A stretch of DNA of 64,000 bases, taken from the NCBI RefSeq assembly GCF_030287405.1, contig NZ_JASVVV010000007.1, forward strand, positions 100,249 to 164,248, given 5' to 3'. Below are positions 17,040-24,876 of this stretch, piece after piece. Within the stretch, counting starts at the first letter, position 1; the number at the start of each line of letters is the position of its first letter. The notes beneath the pieces are model-generated. The model was not told the origin of the DNA, did not search any database, and worked only from the letters and a program-made list of their open reading frames with translations. The translations under genes were made by a program, and so were the position numbers. Source of the stretch: Halalkalicoccus sp. NIPERK01 (GTDB lineage: Archaea > Halobacteriota > Halobacteria > Halobacteriales > Halalkalicoccaceae).

Positions 17040-17306
17040 ATGAGCCGCCCCACCCACAGCACCGACGTCGACGGCCCGCCCGACGGGAAATCCGTCCTGT
17101 TCTGTCCCGTCTGTGACCACCAGAGCCCGGTCGACGGCGACTGGGTCGTCCGCGAGCGGGCGACGGGCGTCGAGTACCGCTGTCCCGTCTGTGACGAGCG
17201 ACTCACCGAGCGCGAGCGCGAGCGAACGCCGATGGCGCGGGCGTGGTCCGCGTGGATCCGCGCGGCGAGCGCGTGGCTCCGGCCCCCAAAGCGACTCCGG
17301 GTCTAG
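17040..17306 (+). CDS. Small zinc-ribbon protein
   Basis: The protein has 88 residues and two CxxC pairs (Cys22/Cys25 in FCPVCDHQSP, Cys48/Cys51 in YRCPVCDERL), spaced as in a zinc ribbon, then an Arg/Glu-rich segment and a hydrophobic, Trp-rich C-terminus (ARAWSAWIRAASAWLRPP). The function is unknown; it is a conserved type in haloarchaea. AATTATAG (17008-17015) lies about 25-32 bases before the ATG and supports this start. Its last four bases overlap the end of the convergent DUF373 gene. Confidence 0.75.
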   Translation: MSRPTHSTDVDGPPDGKSVLFCPVCDHQSPVDGDWVVRERATGVEYRCPVCDERLTERERERTPMARAWSAWIRAASAWLRPPKRLRV

Positions 17307-18388
17307 GTCGGCTCCGGGCGCCGTTTGAGCCTGGATTCCGCGATGGCGAACGCGAGGGTGCTCGCCAGCCCCAGCAGGGTGCCGACCGTGAGCGCGATCG
17401 CCACGTAGGGGAGGTCCTGATAGCCCAGCACGAACGCGCTGACGGCGTGGAGCACCACCGCGATCGAGACCACGTAGAAGGGCGCGTTGAGGTAGCGCCA
17501 CTCGAAGCGCTCGGCGAGGTACTCGTCGGTGATCTGTCCCAGACTGGAGGTGATGCCGGCGGCGGCGAACCACTGGACCGCGCCGTACAGCAGCGCGGCG
17601 ATCACCTCGATCGTCCCCAGCGCCATCTCCGCGCGGGCGTCGTTGAGTGCGTCGAGCCCGCCGACGCCGCCGATGAAGAGCAGGGCGGCGGCCACGACGT
17701 AGGTGATGAGCGTCACCCGGCCGGTGTACAGCAGCCGTCGCCCGCGTTCGGCGTACTCGTCGACGGTCTCCTCGAGACCGAGCCCCCGAAACAAAACATA
17801 GAGCCCCAGCATCGCCGAGAGGACGCCGAGAATACTGCCGGGAAGCCCCAGCAGGTCGGCGACGGCGACCAGCGGGTAGATCAACAGGAGAATACCGAGT
17901 GGAATGAGGATCGTTCCTCTGGTTTCGGGGTCGTTCAACACCTGCTTGATCGTGTAGTACATCGATTCGAGGTCCTGGGCCTGTCGGACGACGACGCGGC
18001 GGATGCCGTCGACCGGAACGCGAGAACGGATCACGGGGATGACGCTCTCGTCCTGTGCGCCGTCGGTGACGATGATCGCGGAGACCGACTCGCCGGTGGC
18101 CAGCCCCGCGAGCACGCGGTCGAGTTCGTCGCCGACCTCCCTGTTCGCGCCAACGTCGGCCTTGGCGTTGCCGGTGATGGCGGCGACCTCGACGGCCTCG
18201 CCCTCGCTCGCCAGCCGGTCGTAGAGGTGGACGCCCTGAAAGAGGACGTTGACGTCGGAGTCCTCGGGGTCGGCGGTGGCGAGCGCGACGGCGGCGGCCT
18301 CGCAGGCCTCGCGGCCGACGACCGGGGTGTCGAAGCCCGTCTTCCGGCCGACGTCGTCGTCGAGGTCGACGCACAACACCAGCAGCAT
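17303..18388 (-). CDS. DUF373 family membrane protein
   Basis: This is an archaeal membrane protein of 361 residues. The N-terminal soluble domain (MLLVLCVDLDDDVGRKTGFD to about 145) has a Rossmann-like pattern with Asp-rich loops and VSAIIVTDGAQDESVIPVI. It is followed by six or so transmembrane helices from TILIPLGILLLIYPLVAVAD. The DUF373 family is widespread in archaea and uncharacterised. CTTATT-like sequence on the minus strand (about 18413-18419) lies 25-31 bases upstream of the ATG, so the transcript is probably leaderless. Confidence 0.9.
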   Translation of the reverse strand: MLLVLCVDLDDDVGRKTGFDTPVVGREACEAAAVALATADPEDSDVNVLFQGVHLYDRLASEGEAVEVAAITGNAKADVGANREVGDELDRVLAGLATGESVSAIIVTDGAQDESVIPVIRSRVPVDGIRRVVVRQAQDLESMYYTIKQVLNDPETRGTILIPLGILLLIYPLVAVADLLGLPGSILGVLSAMLGLYVLFRGLGLEETVDEYAERGRRLLYTGRVTLITYVVAAALLFIGGVGGLDALNDARAEMALGTIEVIAALLYGAVQWFAAAGITSSLGQITDEYLAERFEWRYLNAPFYVVSIAVVLHAVSAFVLGYQDLPYVAIALTVGTLLGLASTLAFAIAESRLKRRPEPT

Positions 18389-18453
18389 CGACCGGGGCTA
18401 CACGGGGAGCGAATAAGGACCTTCGGGAGCGTTCGGTTCGACGGGTCGCCGGG

Positions 18454-19152
18454 CTACGGCTCCCCGACGGACTCGCTAGCCTCGGGGGCGCTCCTACGGT
18501 CGGCCTCCGTCCCGACGATCACCAGCCCCTCGATCACCGCCCGGTGAGCGCGCCGGAGGCGTTCGGAGAGCGCCTGGTGGGAGACGTCGAGTTCCTCGGC
18601 GATCTGGCTCAACGACTTCTCCCGGGGGACGTCGTAGTAGCCGTGCTCGAAGGCGGTGACGAGCGTCTCGTACTGCTGGTCGGTCAGGAGCGCGGGGCCG
18701 CGCTGGCTGGTGTCGACCTCGTAGATCCGGGCCAGTCTCGCCTCCAGGCCGTCCGTTCGACACGCGTCGTAGACCCGCGAGACGTCCTCGCGGGTCGGGA
18801 ACAGCACCCGAAAGAGCCATCGGTCGTCCTCGCTGGTGGCCGACAGGACCGCGCCGTCGGTCGCGGTGGCCCGGACGAGGAACTCCACGTCGTCCGTCCA
18901 GACCATCTCGTAGAGCACACCCCCGTCGTCCTTGGCGGTCAACTGCCGGTACGAACGGATCGAGGGGTCCTCCTCGAAGGCCGCCCCGAGTTCGTCGGGA
19001 TCGGCACCGTCGAACCAGACGAACGGCGAGACCAGATCGTCGTCGGCGACGATCTCCTGGACCTCGGCGGCCACCCCGTCCAACCGTCCGAGCGTCCGGG
19101 CCATGGCGAACGACTCGACCGGGATCTCGATCTCCGCGATGGTTGCTGACAT
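18454..19152 (-). CDS. Bacterio-opsin activator-type HTH regulator
   Basis: This is a transcription regulator of 232 residues. The N-terminal ~150 residues resemble the GAF-like/bacterioopsin activator sensor part (ESFAMARTLGRLDGVAAEVQ, VEFLVRATATDGAVL). The C-terminal HTH-10 domain reads LLTDQQYETLVTAFEHGYYDVPRE, then LSQIAEELDVSHQALSERLRRA. This architecture is among the commonest haloarchaeal one-component regulators; the ligand is unknown. On the minus strand GGTTTATGAC (19185-19194) precedes the ATG by about 35 bases. Nothing nearby identifies its target genes. Confidence 0.88.
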   Translation of the reverse strand: MSATIAEIEIPVESFAMARTLGRLDGVAAEVQEIVADDDLVSPFVWFDGADPDELGAAFEEDPSIRSYRQLTAKDDGGVLYEMVWTDDVEFLVRATATDGAVLSATSEDDRWLFRVLFPTREDVSRVYDACRTDGLEARLARIYEVDTSQRGPALLTDQQYETLVTAFEHGYYDVPREKSLSQIAEELDVSHQALSERLRRAHRAVIEGLVIVGTEADRRSAPEASESVGEP

Positions 19153-19529
19153 GGAACCACCCTACTGGGTCATCCATCCCTGTCGTCATAAACCCCCTCG
19201 ATGTCGAAGTCATTTATACGCTGTCGCCGTCATGGCGTTCTCGGGAACGAGCAGGGGCACGCCGTACCCACGGACACCACGACCAAAGGGACGGGACCGC
19301 GGGGCGGACGGCCCCGAGTGGGCTTCGGCCACCACGTCGGGAGCATCGACGGGGAGGCCGGCCACCGGGTGGTCCATGAAAACGACCGGCCTCCCGAACG
19401 AAGGATATGGAGGGAGGGAGAAAGGGACGCCGCTTGCCCCATCACCCCGTTATAAGCGGGACCGCCCGCTCCGGCGTGCGGACGAAGCCGTGCGTCTTTT
19501 GTCCGTCGACCGCGTTGTCGGAACACGAA
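19153..19529. other. Intergenic region upstream of the radical SAM gene
   Basis: The gap is 377 bp. TATA-like elements are TTTATGA (minus strand, for the regulator, about 19186-19192), TTTATAC (plus, 19210-19216) and GTTATAAG (plus, 19450-19457). The last probably starts the radical SAM transcript, with a leader of roughly 45 bases. Between 19233 and 19445 the sequence is GC-rich with open frames in several phases, but none has a recognisable product. Confidence 0.5.
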
Positions 19530-20522
19530 ATGATCTCGAAGGGCTGTGAGCAGTGCGCCGAGGGGGGGAAGATGGTGCTGTTCGTCTACGGCTACTGCGA
19601 CCAGCGCGACTGCTTTTACTGCCCGTTGGGGGAGAACAGGAAGAACGTCACTCAAGTGTACGCCAACGAACGGCCCGTCGAGCGCGATTCCGACGTGATC
19701 GAGGAGGCAAAACGCATGGACGCGCTCGGCACCTCGTTGACGGGCGGCGAACCCCAGGAGGCGATGGCGAAGACCTGCCGGTATCTCCGCCTGCTCAAAG
19801 ACGAGTTCGGCCCCGAGCACCACACCCACCTCTATACGGGCATCACCGGCGGCCGCGAGAACATGCGCCGCCTCTCGGAGGCGGGCCTCGACGAGATCCG
19901 GTTTCACCCGCCGCTGGAACTCTGGGGCGACCTCCATGGAACGGAGTGGGAGGAGATCCTGCATATCGCCCGCGAGGAGGGACTGACCCCGGCCTTCGAG
20001 ATCCCCGGCATTCGCGCCGAAACCGAGTTCCTCGACTTCCTCGACGAGGGGGCGGCGGAGTTCTGTAACGTCAACCAGTTCGAGATGAGCGACGGGAACT
20101 ACAGGCGAATGCAGGAGGAGGGCTACGAACTCGAGGACGGCCACATGAGCGCCGTCGAGGGCTCGAAGGCCATCCTCGAGGAGATGGGCGACCACCCGAA
20201 GGTCTACTTCTGTACGAGCGTGTTCAAGGACGCCGCCCAGCACCGCAACCGGCTGAAGCGCATGGCACGCAACGTCCGCCGGGAGTTCGACGAGATCACC
20301 GACGACGGCACGCTCGTCTACGGGAAGACGTGGGAGCCCGAGGCCCGACTGCGCGACCTCGGGGTGCCCGAGGAGTTCTACACCGTCAAAACGGAGCACG
20401 TCGAACTGGCGTGGTGGCTGCTGGAGGAGATGATCGAGGAGGGCGATCTCTCGAAAGGGGAGATTGTCGAGCAGTACCCGACCTACGACGGGACGGTCGT
20501 CGAGCGGACGCCGCTGGCGTAA
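19530..20522 (+). CDS. Radical SAM protein (COG2108-like)
   Basis: This is a radical SAM Fe-S enzyme of 330 residues, substrate unknown, of the archaeal COG2108-like group. The cluster cysteines are Cys23, Cys28 and Cys31 in GYCDQRDCFYCPLG, a CX4CX2C spacing instead of the usual CX3CX2C. An extra pair lies at GCEQCAEGG (6 and 9). The TIM-barrel markers follow: SLTGGEPQEAM (GGE motif), THLYTGITGG, and DEIRFHPP. The ATG of MISKGCEQC is chosen because homologues start here and the upstream residues look unrelated. Confidence 0.88.
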   Translation: MISKGCEQCAEGGKMVLFVYGYCDQRDCFYCPLGENRKNVTQVYANERPVERDSDVIEEAKRMDALGTSLTGGEPQEAMAKTCRYLRLLKDEFGPEHHTHLYTGITGGRENMRRLSEAGLDEIRFHPPLELWGDLHGTEWEEILHIAREEGLTPAFEIPGIRAETEFLDFLDEGAAEFCNVNQFEMSDGNYRRMQEEGYELEDGHMSAVEGSKAILEEMGDHPKVYFCTSVFKDAAQHRNRLKRMARNVRREFDEITDDGTLVYGKTWEPEARLRDLGVPEEFYTVKTEHVELAWWLLEEMIEEGDLSKGEIVEQYPTYDGTVVERTPLA

Positions 20523-20557
20523 CAGAGCGGTTGTGGGTTGCGGTTCCGTTTTTTCCC

Positions 20558-20647
20558 GCGAGCGAAGCGAGCGGTCGCGGCGAGTGATCAACGGGAACGA
20601 GCCGCGTTTTGATCGACCTTTTGCCAGCGAAGCGCAGGAAAAGGTCG
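20558..20647 (+). repeat. Intergenic GAGCGAAGCGAGCGG motif and 9-bp hairpin
   Basis: GCGAGCGAAGCGAGCGG (20558-20574) is a third copy of the motif seen twice after etfA (14175, 14294). A hairpin with a perfect nine-base stem, CGACCTTTT (20614-20622) and AAAAGGTCG (20639-20647), encloses CAGCGAAGCGCAGG in its 16-base loop. The pair sits just after the radical SAM gene and could terminate or stabilise its transcript. Confidence 0.55.
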
Positions 20648-20686
20648 GTCGTAAGCGTTTAGACCGCCGCTTTGCTACGTCTCCGT

Positions 20687-21130
20687 ATGCCGGACTGTCC
20701 ACTCGCAGACGAATGCCCGAGTTATTCCGAGCGGATCACGGGAATGGGATGTCAACACTACGGGGACCGCGGTGGCGCCGAGTGGTGTAGCCACTACAAC
20801 CAGCCGATCCGCGACCTGAAACAACAGCCCGTCCAGCCCGGCGAGGAGGTCGTCGTCGAGGTCGACGACATGCACGAGAGCGGGGCCGGGGTCGGCCGAA
20901 CCGAGGACGGCTTCATCGTGATGGTCGACGGCATCCTCCCGCAGGCACGCGCTCGCGTGAAGGTCACGCAGGTCCACTCGAACCACGCCCGCGCAGAGGA
21001 GATCGAACGCCTCCCGCTCGAACCCGAGGAGGAAGACGAGGGCGGGCGCGACGACGAGAACGGGACGGACGGGGAGACGAAACCGACCCGGGAGCGACTC
21101 GGTAGTCGGGACAACTTCTGGGGCGCATAG
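20687..21130 (+). CDS. TRAM-domain protein with N-terminal cysteine cluster
   Basis: The 147-residue protein is probably an RNA-binding factor. Residues 1-40 hold four cysteines (4, 10, 22, 34), arranged like a small metal site (CPLADECPSY, GCQHYG, WCSHY). Residues about 50-108 are a TRAM domain (EEVVVEVDDMHESGAGVGRT, GILPQARARVKVTQVHSNHARAE). The C-terminal tail is highly acidic and ends in DNFWGA. TRAM domains bind structured RNA, for example in tRNA-modifying enzymes; the stand-alone haloarchaeal form may act as an RNA chaperone. The tfx gene starts 11 bases after its stop, so cotranscription is likely. Confidence 0.85.
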   Translation: MPDCPLADECPSYSERITGMGCQHYGDRGGAEWCSHYNQPIRDLKQQPVQPGEEVVVEVDDMHESGAGVGRTEDGFIVMVDGILPQARARVKVTQVHSNHARAEEIERLPLEPEEEDEGGRDDENGTDGETKPTRERLGSRDNFWGA

Positions 21131-21140
21131 CCGCGGGTTC

Positions 21141-21617
21141 ATGAGCGAGTCGAACGACTACGACGTGGACGCCCTGCTCGATCGGGTCGGCTTCGAAGCC
21201 GACCGGAACGTTCTGACACGCCGGCAGGCGGAGGTACTGGCGCTGCGCGAGCGCGACGTCCCCCAAGCCGACATCGCACAACGGCTGGGCACGTCGCGGG
21301 CGAACGTCTCGAGCATCGAGACGAGCGCCCGAACGAACGTCGAAAAAGCCCGCGAGACGATCGCCTTCGCCGAGGCGCTCAACGCCCCGGTTCGCGTCGA
21401 CGTCGCGGCGGGCACTGATCTCTACGACATCCCATCGCGAGTGTACGCGGCCTGTGACGACGCCGACGTGAAGGTCAACCAGACCGCCCCGGAGCTGATG
21501 AAATCGGTCAGCGACGCGGCGGGCGACGCGGTGAGCGGACGCGAAGTCAAGCGCGACCTTCTGGTCGGCGTGACGATGGACGGTACGGTGCGAGTCCGGC
21601 GACAGGAACTCGATTGA
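21141..21617 (+). CDS. Tfx family DNA-binding protein
   Basis: This is an archaeal transcription factor of 158 residues. The N-terminal HTH is NVLTRRQAEVLALRERDVPQ, then ADIAQRLGTSRANVSSIE, the LuxR-like helix pair of the Tfx family. The C-terminal part (VRVDVAAGTDLYDIPSRVYA and following) is the family's ligand-like domain. In methanogens Tfx activates the molybdenum formylmethanofuran dehydrogenase operon; the haloarchaeal role is unknown. It is probably expressed with the TRAM gene. Confidence 0.9.
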   Translation: MSESNDYDVDALLDRVGFEADRNVLTRRQAEVLALRERDVPQADIAQRLGTSRANVSSIETSARTNVEKARETIAFAEALNAPVRVDVAAGTDLYDIPSRVYAACDDADVKVNQTAPELMKSVSDAAGDAVSGREVKRDLLVGVTMDGTVRVRRQELD

Positions 21618-22132
21618 TTGATTTGGTTAGCGACTCGACATCCCTCGGGCCATCCGACCTGATAAACTATAATCGACGATATGGAATACGGCGATGAGAC
21701 CGGGAGATCACGCCGTTCACGGATCGGATCGGCCAACTGCCGATGTACGGCCGTCACCGAGATACCAGCGGTGACGGGACCATCACGGTCAGGAATCGCT
21801 TCAGGACGGTTCAGGCAGCAAGCCCGATCCCGGAGAAGGCGTTTCCGACGGGAGGTTCGTCCTGTGATAGGATGAGAAACCCACGTGGTCGGGAGGACGC
21901 TACCGAGGTTATCGAAAGCGCGGGGAAGTCGGTGACAGCCACAACCAGAGGCGGATAGCGGGTAGACGGGCGGTCAGGGTCGATACGTCAGCCGAATCGA
22001 CCGAACGAACGGCTCACGGCCATCGGTGTACCGTCGCCGGGAAACGACGAACGTCGTTCGAGAGCGGATTCGATATCGTCATATATGATTTATCCAGTGG
22101 GAAGAGGGTTCACCATCGCGTCGGAGTACGGA
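21618..22132. other. Gene-poor gap after tfx
   Basis: The gap is 515 bp. A possible ORF of 64 residues (21681-21875, starting MEYGDETGRSRRS) follows TATA-like ACTATAAT (21666-21673), but at only about ten bases. Its product is Arg/Ser-rich with no recognisable domain, so I do not call it. TCATATATGATT (22079-22090) is a short palindrome. No RNA gene was found. Confidence 0.5.
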
Positions 22133-22393
22133 TCACCACGTCTCGACCGTCCCGTTGTGGAGGTCCTCGACACAGCCCTCACAGTCCCGGTGGCCCGCTT
22201 CGTAACACTCGGGGCGGTCGTTCGCGTCGAGTTCGACGGTCCGCTTTTCGGCGTAGCGCCGACAGACGATCCGCGCGCGGTCGTCGAAGACGGAGTTTCG
22301 GGCGTCCTCGTAATCCCTGCGAGCCATCTCGTAGCGCCGGCCCGCCTTGCGGAACGTCGTCCGCACGAAACGATCCATCGCCCGTCGGTCCAT
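22133..22393 (-). CDS. Small conserved haloarchaeal protein (Cys-rich C-terminus)
   Basis: The protein has 86 residues when started at MDRRAMDRFVRTTFRKAG. The N-terminal half is strongly basic and helical (GRRYEMARRDYEDARNSV). The C-terminal half has cysteines in IVCRRYAEKR, PECYEAGH and RDCEGCVED that could bind a metal. I believe it belongs to the haloarchaeal DUF7091 group, but that label is from memory. An upstream in-frame ATG at 22417 and one at 22378 are alternatives. Function unknown. Confidence 0.65.
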   Translation of the reverse strand: MDRRAMDRFVRTTFRKAGRRYEMARRDYEDARNSVFDDRARIVCRRYAEKRTVELDANDRPECYEAGHRDCEGCVEDLHNGTVETW

Positions 22394-22505
22394 ACGATGG
22401 CTACAGGAGCGCCACACAAAGACCCGTCGTCGGTGCGCGACTACGAACGACCGGGGTGGGCGTAGAGAGGTGGCCGAGAGATCACTTTCACCCCGCTCGC
22501 GGAAC

Positions 22506-22514
22506 TTTTTATAC
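22506..22514 (+). promoter_or_regulatory. TATA box of the rpa operon
   Basis: TTTTTATAC lies with its centre 25 bases before the ATG of the micro-ORF at 22535 and 63 bases before the rpa ATG. This places the transcript start at, or within a base or two of, the micro-ORF's ATG. Confidence 0.65.
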
Positions 22515-22534
22515 CATCGGGCACCAACAGTCGT

Positions 22535-22576
22535 ATGTCTCCCATTGAAAACGAGGCGGAGACAGTGAGACCATGA
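22535..22576 (+). CDS. Leaderless micro-ORF (13 residues) upstream of rpa
   Basis: The ATG at 22535 follows the TATA box at leaderless distance. It would encode MSPIENEAETVRP, and its TGA overlaps the rpa ATG (ATGA at 22573-22576). If translated, it would bring ribosomes directly to the rpa start and could couple or attenuate rpa expression. The peptide itself has no recognisable function. Confidence 0.5.
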   Translation: MSPIENEAETVRP

Positions 22577-23502
22577 CAGACCTGCGACAGCACGCGGAAA
22601 GCATAGCGGACCAGTTCTCAGAGCACCTCGACATCAGTACCGAGGAGGTCGAGTCCCGACTCGAAACGCTCGTGAGCGAGTACAAGATCCCGGCCGAGGA
22701 GGCACGACGAAGCGTCACGAACCACTACCTCGACGAGGCGGGATTGGATCGGGACGCGCTGGGCGGCGGTTCGAACAGCGAGGTCCAGCTCGCGGAGATC
22801 GACGCGGCCGAGCAGTGGGTCGACCTCACGGCGAAGGTCGTCGACCTCTGGGAGCCCCGAAGCGACTCCATCGCGCAGGTGGGCTTGCTCGGCGATCCCT
22901 CCGGCACGCTGAAGTTCACCAAGTGGGCGAAGTCCGACCTGCCCGAACTCGAGGAGGGCGGCGTCTACCGGCTGGAGAACGTCGTCACCGACGAGTACCA
23001 GGGCCGATACTCGGTCAAGCTCAACCGCACGACCGGGATCACCGAACTCGACGAGGAGCTCGAGGTCGGCAACGACGAGAGCGAGATCGAAGGCGCGCTC
23101 GTCGACGTCCAGTCGGGATCGGGGCTGATCAAGCGCTGCCCCGAGGAGGGCTGTACCCGCGTCCTCCAGAACGGCCGGTGTTCCGAACACGGCGAGGTCG
23201 AAGGCGAGTTCGACCTCCGGATCAAGGGCGTCATCGACGACGGCCGTGAGGTCCAAGAGGTGATCTTCGACCAGGAGGCGACCGAGGAGGTCGCCGGGAT
23301 CACCCTCGAGGAGGCCAAACAGATGGCGATGGACGCGCTCGATACGACGGTCGTCGCCGACGAAATCCGTTCACAACTACTTGGGCGGTACTACCGGATC
23401 ACCGGGCCGACGTTCGGCCGCTACGTGCTGGCCGACGCGGTCGAGGAACTCGGCGGACCGACGGATCCCGAGGAGACGCTGATCAAAGCGAGGTCGATCT
23501 GA
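22573..23502 (+). CDS. rpa3: Replication protein A, RPA3-like single-stranded DNA-binding protein
   Basis: This protein binds and protects single-stranded DNA in replication and repair. It has 309 residues. A helical N-terminus (1-60) precedes an OB fold (about 80-165: VDLTAKVVDLWEPRSDS, GDPSGTLKFTKWAKSDLP), then a zinc finger Cys189-Cys194-Cys203-His206 in RCPEEGCTRVLQNGRCSEHG, and a second OB-like part (FDLRIKGVIDDGREVQEVIF). The size and the adjacent RPA-associated gene match the haloarchaeal rpa3/rpap3 pair; assignment to type 3 instead of type 1 is by length and neighbour. The start overlaps the micro-ORF stop. Confidence 0.9.
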   Translation: MTDLRQHAESIADQFSEHLDISTEEVESRLETLVSEYKIPAEEARRSVTNHYLDEAGLDRDALGGGSNSEVQLAEIDAAEQWVDLTAKVVDLWEPRSDSIAQVGLLGDPSGTLKFTKWAKSDLPELEEGGVYRLENVVTDEYQGRYSVKLNRTTGITELDEELEVGNDESEIEGALVDVQSGSGLIKRCPEEGCTRVLQNGRCSEHGEVEGEFDLRIKGVIDDGREVQEVIFDQEATEEVAGITLEEAKQMAMDALDTTVVADEIRSQLLGRYYRITGPTFGRYVLADAVEELGGPTDPEETLIKARSI

Positions 23503-23503
23503 A

Positions 23504-24103
23504 ATGAGCCAAGCACCCACCCGCGAACTCGCCCAGCGCGTCTTCGCCAGCGAGTTCAACGACGCCGGCTACACGTTCAAGGAGAGCGACGACGAGCGCG
23601 CGCCGCTGTACGCGCTGCTCCCGACGGGCGCGCGCGCCAACCGCGTGTTCATCGTCGGCACCCTCACCGAGAAGAGCGACGTCGGCGAGGACAGCGAGTA
23701 CTGGCAGGGTCGGATCGTCGACCCCACGGGAACGTTCTTCGTCTACGCCGGCCAGTACCAACCCGAGGCCGCGAGCTTCCTGCGAGAGGTCGAGCCGCCG
23801 GCGTACGTCGCCGTCGTCGGCAAACCCCGGACCTACGAGACCGACGACGGCGACGTCAACGTCTCGGTCCGGCCCGAGTCGATCACGGAGGTCGACACCG
23901 GAACGCGGGATCGCTGGGTCGTCGAGACCGCCCAGCGGACCATCGAGCGCATCGAGGCGTTCGACGACGAGGCCAACGAGTATGCGGCGATGGCCCGCGA
24001 GGAGTACGACCTGTCGGTCGAGGACTACCGCCGTGACCTGCTCTCGGCGCTCGAAAGCGTCGAGGAAGGCGAGGACGAAGAGACGGCGGAGACGACGGCC
24101 TGA
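23504..24103 (+). CDS. rpap3: RPA-associated protein (COG3390)
   Basis: The 199-residue protein is the obligate partner encoded beside haloarchaeal RPA. It starts one base after the rpa stop. An OB-fold domain covers about 35-140 (LLPTGARANRVFIVGTLTEK, DPTGTFFVYAGQYQPEA, AYVAVVGKPRTYETDDGD). A helical acidic C-terminus (VEDYRRDLLSALESVEEG) follows. In Haloferax the RPA-associated proteins bind only their own RPA and both are needed for DNA repair; that specificity is family knowledge, not visible here. Confidence 0.9.
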   Translation: MSQAPTRELAQRVFASEFNDAGYTFKESDDERAPLYALLPTGARANRVFIVGTLTEKSDVGEDSEYWQGRIVDPTGTFFVYAGQYQPEAASFLREVEPPAYVAVVGKPRTYETDDGDVNVSVRPESITEVDTGTRDRWVVETAQRTIERIEAFDDEANEYAAMAREEYDLSVEDYRRDLLSALESVEEGEDEETAETTA

Positions 24104-24465
24104 GGGCGAACCGTTTTTCGACCGAACACGCCCCGAAGAGACGTCGGAACGGAGTCGTCCGGGTGTCACTACCACCCGAACGGGGCTACCTACCAGCCCA
24201 TGAGATCCGATTCGAACGAGCAGCAAGAACGTATCGAAACGCGCGGAGAGGAATCACCCAGTGCCGGTTGGCGGGCGGTGTACGCCGCGATGGGCGTCTC
24301 GACGGACGGGGACGTCGAGAAAGAGGCGACGACTGACCACCGGGAGACGTCCACTGAGGACCGACGACTCTCGAAGGCGGGACACGAGAGGAGAGTTACG
24401 GCGAGATCGTAGCCGGCCCGTGTCTGACAAACCCTTAAGTATTCGCCGGGAGGAATGTAACGGGA
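24104..24465. other. Intergenic gap between rpap and ribbon-helix-helix gene
   Basis: The gap is 362 bp. It holds one weak ORF (24200-24412, described separately). CTTAAGTA (24434-24441) lies 25-32 bases before the ATG at 24466 and is the likely TATA box of that gene. Nothing else was recognised. Confidence 0.5.
24200..24412 (+). CDS. Doubtful small ORF
   Basis: It would encode 70 polar residues (MRSDSNEQQERIETRGEESP and on) with a short hydrophobic patch (GWRAVYAAMGVS). No domain, no clear promoter and no homologue known to me. The acidic/polar composition is compatible with a haloarchaeal protein, so it is recorded at low confidence. Confidence 0.25.
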   Translation: MRSDSNEQQERIETRGEESPSAGWRAVYAAMGVSTDGDVEKEATTDHRETSTEDRRLSKAGHERRVTARS

Positions 24466-24876
24466 ATGGGCAACAAGAACAAGACGATCTCCTTTCGCGT
24501 CAACGAGAACGCCTTCGAGACCCTCCGGGAGATCGCGGAGGAGCGCGACATCTCGCTGTCGGCAGTGTTTCGCGATTACGTCGATACGCTGGTTGCCCAC
24601 GACGGCCAGGTGCGGGTGGTCCCCGAAGGCGACGCCGACGGGGAGGCGACGGGAGAGTTCCCGCCGAAGGTGGAGGTGCCGAAGAGCTTCGTCCGCGAGC
24701 ACGAACGCCTCGAACTCGAGGCCGAACACCTCCGTGAACAGCTCGACGAGCACAAACGCTACATCACGCAGCTTCGCCAGGAACTCGACGACGAGGAGGA
24801 GATCGAGGAGGTCGTCCACCTGGAGGAACTCGACCGCGAGAACGGGAAGGCGGAAGACCCCTACAGGCTGGGCTAG
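24466..24876 (+). CDS. Ribbon-helix-helix DNA-binding protein
   Basis: The 136-residue protein has a CopG/MetJ-like N-terminus: strand KNKTISFRVNENAF followed by two helices (ETLREIAEERDISLSAVFRDY). A disordered linker leads to a coiled coil (about 75-120: EHERLELEAEHLREQLDEHK). It probably dimerises and binds DNA, with the coiled coil adding an oligomerisation surface. It is a conserved haloarchaeal protein of unknown target. A TATA box lies 25-32 bases upstream. Its last four bases overlap the end of the convergent gene at 24873. Confidence 0.85.
   Translation: MGNKNKTISFRVNENAFETLREIAEERDISLSAVFRDYVDTLVAHDGQVRVVPEGDADGEATGEFPPKVEVPKSFVREHERLELEAEHLREQLDEHKRYITQLRQELDDEEEIEEVVHLEELDRENGKAEDPYRLG

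Noticed and set aside
18932..19549. Frame with an internal ATG at 19233 following TTTATAC (19210)
   Set aside because: The product is Arg/Gly/Pro-rich with no domain, and it runs through the promoter and start of the radical SAM gene.
21681..21875. 64-residue frame after tfx with a nearby TATA-like sequence
   Set aside because: The TATA box is only about ten bases away and the product is low-complexity Arg/Ser; kept only as a note on the gap.
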